From the NCBI GenBank assembly GCA_937997485.1, contig CALKTH010000075.1, positions 1 through 64,000 on the forward strand: a stretch of DNA of 64,000 nucleotides, given 5' to 3'. The DNA comes from an uncultured Acidimicrobiales bacterium (lineage in GTDB: Bacteria > Actinomycetota > Acidimicrobiia > Acidimicrobiales > SZUA-35). The position numbers were made by a program, and so were the translations under genes. The notes under the pieces were generated by a model that was given only the letters and a program-made list of their open reading frames with translations, was not told the origin of the DNA and did not search any database. Below, one piece after another: positions 57,569-64,000 of the stretch; the first letter of the stretch is position 1; every line of letters begins with the position of its first letter.

Positions 57569-57868
57569 TTAGGCCACGACCGGCTCGAGGAGGCCCAAGC
57601 GCCACCGAATCGCCCATGTCGCCGTCAGCATCACTGCGTTGAGGGAAGCCAGCAGCTGAGCGTGTTGCAGCACACGCTCCCGCCCAAACACACGGAGAGC
57701 AATCGTCATCAGCAGGAGTTCGACCGCGAACACACCCGTCAGCGGGTGCATCTGCCACGACAGATCGAAGTCACCGCGAACAGCGGCAACGACCGAACGG
57801 CTCAGCCCACAGCCGGGGCAGGCGTGGCCGGTGCAGAACCGAATCGGGCAGAGAACCGGACCGTCCAC
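57569..57868 (-). CDS. DUF2752-family small membrane protein
   Basis: A 99-residue membrane protein. CPGCGLSRSVVAAVRGDFDLSWQMHP is the DUF2752 signature, followed by two membrane helices. Family proteins are frequent near CD225/DUF4190-like genes; the function is unknown. GTG 57868 starts three bases after the upstream gene's stop, so they are cotranscribed. Confidence 0.88.
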   Translation of the reverse strand: MDGPVLCPIRFCTGHACPGCGLSRSVVAAVRGDFDLSWQMHPLTGVFAVELLLMTIALRVFGRERVLQHAQLLASLNAVMLTATWAIRWRLGLLEPVVA

Positions 57869-57871
57869 GAT

Positions 57872-58276
57872 TCAGAGCGCCGCCAAAACGGCGATGATCC
57901 ACACGACGACAACGAGAACGAGCAGGCCCGTGCCGATCATTCCGATGATGCGGCCAGCGTTCGCCGTGCCTCGGTTGTTGGGGTCTCGACGGCCGGCGTC
58001 GATGGCCACGATCTCGTCGTGACCCAGCTTCCAGGCCACCGGCCAGAGCAGCCCACAACACAGAAGGGCAGCGAGGCTCAGCAGGAGAGCAAGCAGCGCC
58101 TGGCTCGACTCGGCATACGCCTGGCCGAAACCTCCGGTCATTCCAGGGCTGAATCCCGCAGCGGGCTGCACCACCGGCTGCGGACCGCCCTGCCACGTCT
58201 CACCGTCCCAATAACGATTCGTGCCGGGCGGATCACCCTCGGCGTAGTACCAACCTGGCGGCATGAGATTGCTCAC
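57872..58276 (-). CDS. DUF2510/DUF4190-like membrane protein
   Basis: A 134-residue protein. PPGWYYAEGDPPGTNRYWDGETWQ is a DUF2510 motif, followed by a Gly/Pro-rich linker and two hydrophobic helices (about 60-80 and 112-132) that resemble DUF4190. The start GTG 58276 or ATG 58264 cannot be settled. It probably forms a membrane complex with the DUF2752 protein. Confidence 0.8.
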   Translation of the reverse strand: MSNLMPPGWYYAEGDPPGTNRYWDGETWQGGPQPVVQPAAGFSPGMTGGFGQAYAESSQALLALLLSLAALLCCGLLWPVAWKLGHDEIVAIDAGRRDPNNRGTANAGRIIGMIGTGLLVLVVVVWIIAVLAAL

Positions 58277-58377
58277 CGACGAATCATCGCACGCTGCACC
58301 GCACCGGTGGGTGAAACCATGAGTCAGATCGCCCAATACTCTTCAGGTCCCCGTCTTCTTCTGCCGATGACGAGAGG

Positions 58378-59226
58378 ATGCTGAAGAACGCCACCGGAGC
58401 TGCCCTCGCCACAATCTTTGCTGCCTCGGCGCTGTTCTCTGTCCCTGCTGTTGCGCAGGACACGGTCACCGATCAGGGCAGCGGCGATGCCATCGTGCAG
58501 CCGCTGACAACGTCACTTCCGGAAATCGCCGCTGGCGATGCGCAGTGGATCGCCATCAACTGGACCGCCCTCAACGCGGAGGCTCGCGAGTTCAAGGTCA
58601 CCGCTGTTGGATCCGAAGGCGTGAAGGTCGGCTACCCGGCCTTCCCCGTCGACGGATACTCGAGCGGCTACTGGGACGACACGCTTTCGGTGAACGAGAC
58701 CGACTACACCGCACTGCGGATCACGGTCACCGACGATGCCCCCGCGCAACGGTTCCTTCGTATCACGGTCCGCTATGTCTCTGACACTGGAAACCACGAG
58801 CAGGTCCTCGATCTCCCATTCGAGGGCTCCGGCGGCGGAGGCGACAATGGTGGCGGCACCGACCCCGAACCCACGCCGGCTCCAGACATCGTTCGCTTCA
58901 TCCTTGTGAACCCGCAGAACGACACCGAAGTTCGCGAACTTGTTGACGGCGACGTCATTGACCTCGACGAGGTGGGACGCAACCGCAAGATCGCGATTCG
59001 CGCCATTGCGGAGAACACCGAGAGTGTCCAGCTGACGCTCGACGGCGTGCCAACGAGCCTCGAGAATCACGAGCCCTACGCACTGTTCGGTGACGTCAAC
59101 TTCGACTACCGCGGCGATCAGATGAGCATCGGCGACCACACGCTCACGGCCACGCCGTACTCGGAGGACGAACTCGGTGGCGTGCAGGGCGCAACCGAAG
59201 GCATTTCCTTCACCGTCCAGCGCTAG
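58378..59226 (+). CDS. Secreted protein of unknown function with a Gly/Pro linker
   Basis: A 282-residue secreted protein. A signal peptide (1-26, ending in VAQD) is followed by two beta-sandwich domains: about 27-150 (ending in DNHEQVLDLPFEG-like strands) and about 170-282. A Gly/Asp/Thr/Pro-rich linker (GSGGGGDNGGG then DPEPTPAP) lies between them. The strands look Ig-like or fibronectin-like but no specific family is seen. GAGAGG directly before ATG 58378 makes the ribosome site odd. Confidence 0.7.
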   Translation: MLKNATGAALATIFAASALFSVPAVAQDTVTDQGSGDAIVQPLTTSLPEIAAGDAQWIAINWTALNAEAREFKVTAVGSEGVKVGYPAFPVDGYSSGYWDDTLSVNETDYTALRITVTDDAPAQRFLRITVRYVSDTGNHEQVLDLPFEGSGGGGDNGGGTDPEPTPAPDIVRFILVNPQNDTEVRELVDGDVIDLDEVGRNRKIAIRAIAENTESVQLTLDGVPTSLENHEPYALFGDVNFDYRGDQMSIGDHTLTATPYSEDELGGVQGATEGISFTVQR

Positions 59227-59240
59227 CGCTGGCAGCTCGG

Positions 59241-60023
59241 TCAGCTCGCCGACGGCCGAAGGGCGGTCTTTCCTGACTCCGACCAGTCGGTGACGAATCG
59301 GTAGCGATCACCGCGGATGATCGTGGTGCGCCACTCAACGGGGACGCCGTCGCGCTGACCCAGGCGTTCAAGGAAGAAGGCTGCGTCTCCCTTGCGGAGG
59401 TCAAGCCGCTTGCGATCAGCAGGCGTTGGGACCAACGGCGACAGCCGCTCGCTGCCTTCGTTTGGCACCGGCGCCCCGAGTGCGGCGAGCTCTGCGTAAA
59501 GCGCCGTGTGGCTCCAGTCCACATCGAGCAATCCGACGGCTGCCGCGTGAGGAAGCCACGCCCGGTCGATGGCAAGCGGTTCGCCGCCGGCAAGCCGGAG
59601 TCTTGACAGGTAGACCAGGTCGGCGTCTTCACTCACCTCGAGACGAGACGCTGCGGCGGAGTCCTGCACAACACCCAATTCGAGCACCTCGCTGGTCTGC
59701 TCAACACCGTTGGATTCCACGCTCTGAAAGAGGCTGTACAGCGTGCCGAGCGATTGCTCGAACTCGGCTCGGTTCACTACCGTGCCCCGACCGCGTTCCC
59801 GCTTCAGCAGCCCGGTCTTATTCAAGTGACGCACTGCTTCGCGAGCCGTGTGTCTGCTGATCTGGTAGTCGTCGGTCAGGTTCTGATCCGTGGGGAAGCC
59901 ATCGTCGAACTCGCCCGCATCGAGGCGTCGACGGAGATCCTGTTCGAGTTGTGCCCAGAGGGGCATCGGACTCATCCGGTCGAGCGACTCCGGACCCGTC
60001 GTGCCAGCCTTGCGATCTGTCAT
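59241..60023 (-). CDS. GntR/HutC-family regulator with UTRA domain
   Basis: A 260-residue regulator. The winged helix at about 20-85 (PLWAQLEQDLRRRLDAGEFDDGFPTDQNLTDDYQISRHTAREAVRHLNKTGLLKRERGRGTVV) and the UTRA ligand domain at about 95-245 (VYLSRLRLAGGEPLAIDRAWLP) mark the HutC type. It probably senses a small carbon compound. ATG 60023 begins MTDRKAG; upstream in-frame sequence is not homologous. No dedicated operon partner is clear, though it sits near an ICMT-like gene and a TauD gene. Confidence 0.9.
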   Translation of the reverse strand: MTDRKAGTTGPESLDRMSPMPLWAQLEQDLRRRLDAGEFDDGFPTDQNLTDDYQISRHTAREAVRHLNKTGLLKRERGRGTVVNRAEFEQSLGTLYSLFQSVESNGVEQTSEVLELGVVQDSAAASRLEVSEDADLVYLSRLRLAGGEPLAIDRAWLPHAAAVGLLDVDWSHTALYAELAALGAPVPNEGSERLSPLVPTPADRKRLDLRKGDAAFFLERLGQRDGVPVEWRTTIIRGDRYRFVTDWSESGKTALRPSAS

Positions 60024-60156
60024 GGCGCGGCAAGGTATCAGCAGCGTCGTCGAGAAGATGTATTGCGCCATTTGTCTGGTTGTGCGCGCGACAAGAATGC
60101 GGGTGAACGTGGGGCGCCATGAGAAGGGTGAGGCCGAGACACGAGCGGCGATCTTC

Positions 60157-60162
60157 TAAGAT
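60157..60162 (+). promoter_or_regulatory. -10 element of the ICMT-like gene (leaderless-type promoter)
   Basis: TAAGAT lies six bases before ATG 60169 with no Shine-Dalgarno between, the layout of a leaderless actinobacterial transcript. Confidence 0.5.
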
Positions 60163-60168
60163 GGCGTG

Positions 60169-60648
60169 ATGCGTCGCAGCACGATTGGATGGATCTTCGT
60201 GCTGGTGCAGGCGGTACTGCTCACCGCCCTCATCCTTCTACCGAGTGGCACGGCGTGGTCCGGGTCCGGTGCGGTTCGAGGCGCTGGCTTCGCTGCCATC
60301 GTGGCGGGCCTTGTGCTCATCGGCGTGGCGTCACTGCGGCTCGGATCGGCGCTGACGCCAACACCGGTCCCGACGTCTTCTGGCCAGCTTCAGACTGGCG
60401 GGCTCTATCGCTTCGTCCGCCACCCGATCTACAGCGGCGTGCTGCTCATCGTCGTTGGGCTGACGATTCGCTCAGCCTCGTTCGTGACACTGGCCGTCAG
60501 CATCGTCACGGTGATCTTCTTCGACCGCAAGGCCAACTGGGAAGAACAACAGCTGCGAAACCGCTACCCCGGCTACGACGCGTACGCCACTCGAACGCCG
60601 CGCTTCGTTCCTGGTTTCACGCCCCGCCGCCGCCCAGACGGCATCTGA
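60169..60648 (+). CDS. Isoprenylcysteine carboxyl methyltransferase (ICMT/PEMT)-family membrane protein
   Basis: A 159-residue polytopic protein with about four helices. The ICMT/PEMT signature GGLYRFVRHPIYSGVLLIVVG near the second half, then FFDRKANWEEQQLRNRYPGYDAYATRTPRFVPG is clear. It should methylate a lipid or prenyl-thiol with SAM; the bacterial substrate is unknown. ATG 60169 follows the leaderless-type -10. Confidence 0.9.
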   Translation: MRRSTIGWIFVLVQAVLLTALILLPSGTAWSGSGAVRGAGFAAIVAGLVLIGVASLRLGSALTPTPVPTSSGQLQTGGLYRFVRHPIYSGVLLIVVGLTIRSASFVTLAVSIVTVIFFDRKANWEEQQLRNRYPGYDAYATRTPRFVPGFTPRRRPDGI

Positions 60649-60723
60649 CGCCTTACCCCGACGACCTCACCGCGCAAACCACCGAGCAAGCTGGCCAAGC
60701 GAGAGCCGACCGGCCAGCGGCGC

Positions 60724-61572
60724 TCAGGAGGCAGCGGCGCTGAGCGCTTCGCCCGCAATCGTGATGCGGTGCATGAGGCGGCGGTGCCCCTGGTAGTCGT
60801 TGAGCGCCCAATGCCACGTGCTGCGGTTGTCCCACATGGCGAGCGATCCCTCGTCCCAGGAGAACTGGTAGTCGAACCCACCTTCGGCGGTGTGGCCCAG
60901 CAAATAGTCGATCAACGGGCGGGACTCTTCTTCTGTCCACTCGTGCCCGTCGGCGGAGATCAGCCGGGTCGTGAACGCCAGGTTCACATACAGCAGTTTC
61001 TGCCCAGTGGTCGGGTGCTTGATCACCACCGGATGGATTGCGCTGCCGACGTTCTCCGGATTCTGCAAACGGTTGTCGGCCTTGTCCATGTGCTTCGACC
61101 CAGCACCGAAGATATGCACGTTCGTGTGATGAGCGGAAAGCGTCTCGAGCGTGGCCTTGAGCCCGTCAGAGAGTGCGTCGTAGGCGGCAGCAACGCTGAG
61201 GAACCGGGTGTCTCCACCCTCGGGTGGCACCTCGCGGGCCAGCAGGATTGACCCCTTGGCTGGGATCTGGTCGTAGCTGTGATCGGTGTGCCAACCACCG
61301 CCGATGTTGCCAAGTTGGTCCGGCTCTTTGAGCACCTGAGCGATCTGAGGGTGGGTCTCCACCGGCTGGAAGAACTTGTTCACATCAATCGGCGCGAAAC
61401 GCTCGGCAAAGGTGATGTGATCGTCGGGTGTGAGCTCCTGATCACGGAAGAAGAGCACACCGTGCTGCCCCCACGCCTGGAGCAGAGTTGCGGTGTCGCC
61501 GTCGGTGAGTCGACGAATATCGATCTCGGAGACCTCAGCGCCAACGTGCTCAGAAACGGGGGTGATCTTCAC
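60724..61572 (-). CDS. TauD/TfdA-family 2OG/Fe(II) dioxygenase
   Basis: A 282-residue oxygenase. Ligands His95/Asp97 (WHTDHSY) and His254 (STWHWALNDYQGHRR) with a nearby Arg are present. The opening MKITPVSEHVGAEVSEID and GVLFFRDQ-like strand are characteristic. Family members release sulfite from taurine or degrade chlorophenoxyacetates; substrate unknown here. It ends close to the ICMT stop (75 bp). Confidence 0.94.
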   Translation of the reverse strand: MKITPVSEHVGAEVSEIDIRRLTDGDTATLLQAWGQHGVLFFRDQELTPDDHITFAERFAPIDVNKFFQPVETHPQIAQVLKEPDQLGNIGGGWHTDHSYDQIPAKGSILLAREVPPEGGDTRFLSVAAAYDALSDGLKATLETLSAHHTNVHIFGAGSKHMDKADNRLQNPENVGSAIHPVVIKHPTTGQKLLYVNLAFTTRLISADGHEWTEEESRPLIDYLLGHTAEGGFDYQFSWDEGSLAMWDNRSTWHWALNDYQGHRRLMHRITIAGEALSAAAS

Positions 61573-61618
61573 GTCGGCAACTTACATCAGAGGTTGTGAC
61601 CCAGGAAAAGTGTCGAGA

Positions 61619-63277
61619 TCAGCCGTCGACAGGAATCGGGACGAGCCAATCGTTCGGTCCGCCGCCATCGGGATCGCCACAGCGGGTTCCTGCTGCAGGC
61701 ATGACACCGTCGATCACGTACTCGTTCACGATGTCGTCAATGCATGGGTCCGAGGTGAAGATCGTGTGGCCGGGGCCGTCGAAGCTGAGCAGCACGCTAT
61801 CGGCCAGCAACCCGTCGAGCTCCACGGCGTTGCTGTACGGCGTGGCGTTGTCGCCCGTGCTGCCGATCACGAGGATCGGCGCCGAGCCGGTCGTGTCCAG
61901 TTCCGGGACTCCGTCGATATCCCCGGGGAAACGGTCGCAGTAGATCGCCCCTGGCATCCCGCCGAACGTCGGCGACAGCTCGTAGGCATCATCGAGCAGC
62001 TGAGCGATCGACGCATCGTTCGCCGAACCTCCGCCATCAGCACAGATGACCGAGAAGAACAGACCCTCGTCGAACCCGCCGGCGAAGAGGTCGGCGTAGT
62101 CGAGAATCGGGTCGACGTTGCCCTCGGCCAGCGCGGCGACCACCTGGGAGAAGAAGGATCCGATCAGTTCGGGGTTCACATACGTGGTCTGGATCGTGGA
62201 CGTCAGCAGGTCGACCGGTCCGTAGGTTTCGCCGTTGGCGATCTCAATCGGGTTCGCTTCAAGCTCGGCGGCGAGCCGGTTGATGGTGTTGAGCAGACCG
62301 GCCTCGCTGAGCGCGCAGTCGAGCGCCTCGCTACACCCCTGATCCAACCGCTGCGCCGCCTCTTCGATGGCAGCCAACTGCGACAGCGTCCCCTCGTCAC
62401 CCCAATCGTTGGGGGCCACCGCACCGTCGAGGACGAGGGCCCGAGTGTTCTCGGGGAACAAGGTCGCGTACACCCAGCCGAGTTGTGTGCCATAGCTGAA
62501 GCCGACGTAGGTGAGCTCCTCGTCACCAACGGCAGAGCGCATCAGGTCGAGGTCACGGGCAACAGCCACGGTCCCCAAGTCATTCACGATCGCGCTGTCG
62601 GCGATACACGCCATGAGCCGGTCCCAGCTCGCCAAGCCGTCAACGACGTCGTCGTCGAACCCGTCGGTGGGGTCGATCAACTCGGTTGGCTCATCGCCGA
62701 TCTCGGCATCGCACCCCAGACCTGCAGACTCCTCGACGCCGCGAGGATCGAACGAGACGATGTCGAACCGTCGTTGCATCTCCTCGGGGAAGAACGGAGC
62801 GAAGCCGAGAATCTGCTGGGTGCCCTCTCCCCCGGGCCCGCCGAAGTTCACGAAGACAGATCCGATGCGCTCATCCGCTGAACCGGTGGCCGGAACTCGA
62901 GCCATGGCGATGTCAATGGTCGGGCCGCTCGGATCGTCATGGTTGATCGGCACGGTGAGCGAACCGCACTCGCCACCGCCGCACGGCGTCCAACTGATCG
63001 TGGCCACCGCATCAGCCTCGCCACCACCGTCAGTGTTGTCATCACGGCTGCCGTCATCGCCACCATCCGGTGACGGCGCCGCCGTCGTGTTCGACGAGTC
63101 ACTCTCGTCTTCGGGCAGCGGAGTCTCAGAACCAGAGAGGGCTTCTTCCGTGGACGCTGCCGGCTGATCGCTGCTGCTGTCGGTGCAGGCGGCGGCAACG
63201 AGTGCGAGGGCCAGCAGGGCAGCGAGGGCAAACCTCACCCTTCCGAGCGGCTGGCGGGAAACGATCTCGTGCGGCAT
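61619..63277 (-). CDS. TAP-type alpha/beta-hydrolase lipoprotein (tripeptidyl aminopeptidase-like)
   Basis: A 552-residue secreted, lipid-anchored peptidase. The lipobox ends in Cys31 (LVAAAC) followed by an acidic Ser/Asp/Gly linker to about residue 90. NFGGPGGEG and the nucleophile Ser261 in GFSYGTQLG are typical of TAP/SlpD peptidases of actinobacteria; the Asp (GSTGDNATP) and His (GPGHTIF) are also visible. It should remove peptides from protein N-termini, matching the two peptide importers in this window. ATG 63277 has a normal basic n-region. Confidence 0.92.
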   Translation of the reverse strand: MPHEIVSRQPLGRVRFALAALLALALVAAACTDSSSDQPAASTEEALSGSETPLPEDESDSSNTTAAPSPDGGDDGSRDDNTDGGGEADAVATISWTPCGGGECGSLTVPINHDDPSGPTIDIAMARVPATGSADERIGSVFVNFGGPGGEGTQQILGFAPFFPEEMQRRFDIVSFDPRGVEESAGLGCDAEIGDEPTELIDPTDGFDDDVVDGLASWDRLMACIADSAIVNDLGTVAVARDLDLMRSAVGDEELTYVGFSYGTQLGWVYATLFPENTRALVLDGAVAPNDWGDEGTLSQLAAIEEAAQRLDQGCSEALDCALSEAGLLNTINRLAAELEANPIEIANGETYGPVDLLTSTIQTTYVNPELIGSFFSQVVAALAEGNVDPILDYADLFAGGFDEGLFFSVICADGGGSANDASIAQLLDDAYELSPTFGGMPGAIYCDRFPGDIDGVPELDTTGSAPILVIGSTGDNATPYSNAVELDGLLADSVLLSFDGPGHTIFTSDPCIDDIVNEYVIDGVMPAAGTRCGDPDGGGPNDWLVPIPVDG

Positions 63278-63517
63278 GCAAGCATCAACTTTCAGGCGGG
63301 CGAAGCGGCAAGGGTAGAGCGATGGGTCTGCCAGCCGGGATCACGCACCCCTGCCGAAATTTCGTCTCCAGCCCACCGTTCCGGTGGGCTGGCACCGCCA
63401 GAACGAGGCTGAGGTCGTCCAGCGCAGCAGTTTCGAGCAGCACAGTCGACGACGAGGATCGCGACGAGCTCGACAAGGTGCGCCGCTCTTGGGCGCGGCC
63501 GTGCGAGGCTTTCGGCC
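63278..63517. other. 240-bp divergent gap holding a strong hairpin
   Basis: No gene is visible between the TAP-like and amphi-Trp genes. An 11-bp perfect stem, CCAGCCCACCG and CGGTGGGCTGG around TTC (63368-63392), is the only structure. It lacks a T-run; a small RNA or leader element is possible. Confidence 0.5.
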
Positions 63518-63733
63518 ATGGCTGATCGAGACATTGAGAAGAACGTTCCCACCACCCAATTCGTGGACACACTCCGGCGCCTCGCCGACGCGCTCGAAGC
63601 TGGCGAGTCGTTCCGCGTGCAGGTGCAGAACAAGCGGTTCACGATCCCGGCCGATGCCACCATCGTCGTCGAGCACGAGATCGACGGTGGCGATGAAGAG
63701 TTCGCGATGGAACTCCAGTGGGCGGCTGACTGA
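63518..63733 (+). CDS. amphi-Trp domain protein
   Basis: A 71-residue protein that is the amphi-Trp domain itself: FVDTLRRLADALEAGESFRVQVQNKRFTIP then VVEHEIDGGDEEFAMELQW, with the terminal Glu-Leu-x-W. Its molecular role is unknown. The ATG is at 63518 after the hairpin region; no clear Shine-Dalgarno is present. Confidence 0.85.
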   Translation: MADRDIEKNVPTTQFVDTLRRLADALEAGESFRVQVQNKRFTIPADATIVVEHEIDGGDEEFAMELQWAAD

Positions 63734-63771
63734 GGGCTGCAGTCTCCGGATCACGAGATACACACCTCGGC

Positions 63772-64000
63772 ATGGACACCGGCGAGATCTGCCCTATCTG
63801 CACGATGACCGACATCCTCGATGCAGGCGACGGCTACGAGTGCAGCGTGTGTGGTCACGAATGGATGAAGGCTGATCAGGACGAGCTGGTCGTCACGGAC
63901 GCCAACGGCAAGGTGCTCGCTGCCGGCGACGACATCACCCTCGTGAAGGATCTCAAGATCAACGGCAAGAGCGGCAAGCTCAAAGTCGGCACCAAGATTC
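63772..64000 (+). CDS. PhnA/YjdM-family protein (partial)
   Basis: The first 76 codons are in the window. A zinc ribbon (CPICTMTDILDAGDGYECSVCGHEW) is followed by VVTDANGKVLAAGDDITLVKDLKING, the PhnA SH3-like core. Full-length PhnA proteins are about 110 residues. The protein is linked to alkylphosphonate-related genes by name only; its biochemical role remains unclear. It runs off the right edge. Confidence 0.9.
   Translation, partial: MDTGEICPICTMTDILDAGDGYECSVCGHEWMKADQDELVVTDANGKVLAAGDDITLVKDLKINGKSGKLKVGTKI

Noticed and set aside
1-64000. tRNA, rRNA, prophage, transposase or plasmid-origin features
   Set aside because: I read the intergenic gaps and gene products and saw none of their hallmarks.

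Overview
The window reads as one continuous chromosomal segment of a high-GC actinobacterium. F420-type luciferase-like oxidoreductases, mycothiol/DinB-type enzymes, many GTG starts, few Shine-Dalgarno leaders, acyl-CoA catabolism genes and no LPS or outer-membrane genes point to Actinobacteria. The blend of marine-type oligopeptide transporters, sulfatase, PhyH/TauD dioxygenases and CaiB/ACAD enzymes fits Acidimicrobiia (Ilumatobacter-like) best; that placement is inference. I see no rRNA, tRNA, CRISPR array, insertion sequence or prophage.

Layout. 1-2.5 kb: the start of an oligopeptide ABC locus (SBP start, OppF, OppD). 2.7-11.9 kb: TauE-like exporter, PH-like membrane protein, YchJ-like protein, F420 oxidoreductase, SDR, enoyl-CoA hydratase coupled to a cytoplasmic GH3 glycosidase, MFS permease, MerA-like flavoprotein. 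11.9-18.5 kb: a complete oligopeptide transporter operon (A, B, C, F, D). Its OppF carries a roughly 118-residue insertion with two hydrophobic segments inside the helical domain. 18.6-32.7 kb: sulfatase, DinB-like proteins, acyl-CoA genes, an extracytoplasmic thiol-redox pair (TlpA, DsbB), a DUF35-thiolase pair, CaiB transferase, Lrp regulator and a histone-H1-tailed protein. 32.7-38.7 kb: Ada-like Zn protein, Pro-rich membrane protein, a PEP-utilizer/RPH-like protein without ATP-grasp, and a VOC-FAH-MFS operon behind a palindrome. 38.8-43.1 kb: an ArsC-family gene with in-frame TGA at the catalytic cysteine, an ArsR-AHSA1 operon with two matching operators, a degenerate GGDEF protein, and an ECF sigma/anti-sigma pair. 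43.2-64 kb: CbbX-like AAA+, ACAD, methyltransferases, VOC proteins, several Fe(II)/2OG oxygenases, MFS, amine oxidase, small membrane proteins, a GntR regulator, a TAP-type secreted peptidase and PhnA.

The strongest candidates for something new are the putative selenocysteine ArsC-like protein with a SECIS-like hairpin directly after the UGA (39,090-39,161) and the OppF ATPase with an internal membrane hairpin (12,999-14,378). Secondary signals are a 44-bp palindromic repeat found twice (23,855 and 55,747), CRP-like boxes before three peptide-transport genes, and several perfect operator-like inverted repeats.

Taken together the genes describe a heterotroph importing peptides and organic acids, degrading acyl-CoA, aromatic or steroid-like and sulfated compounds, and guarding against oxidative or thiol stress.
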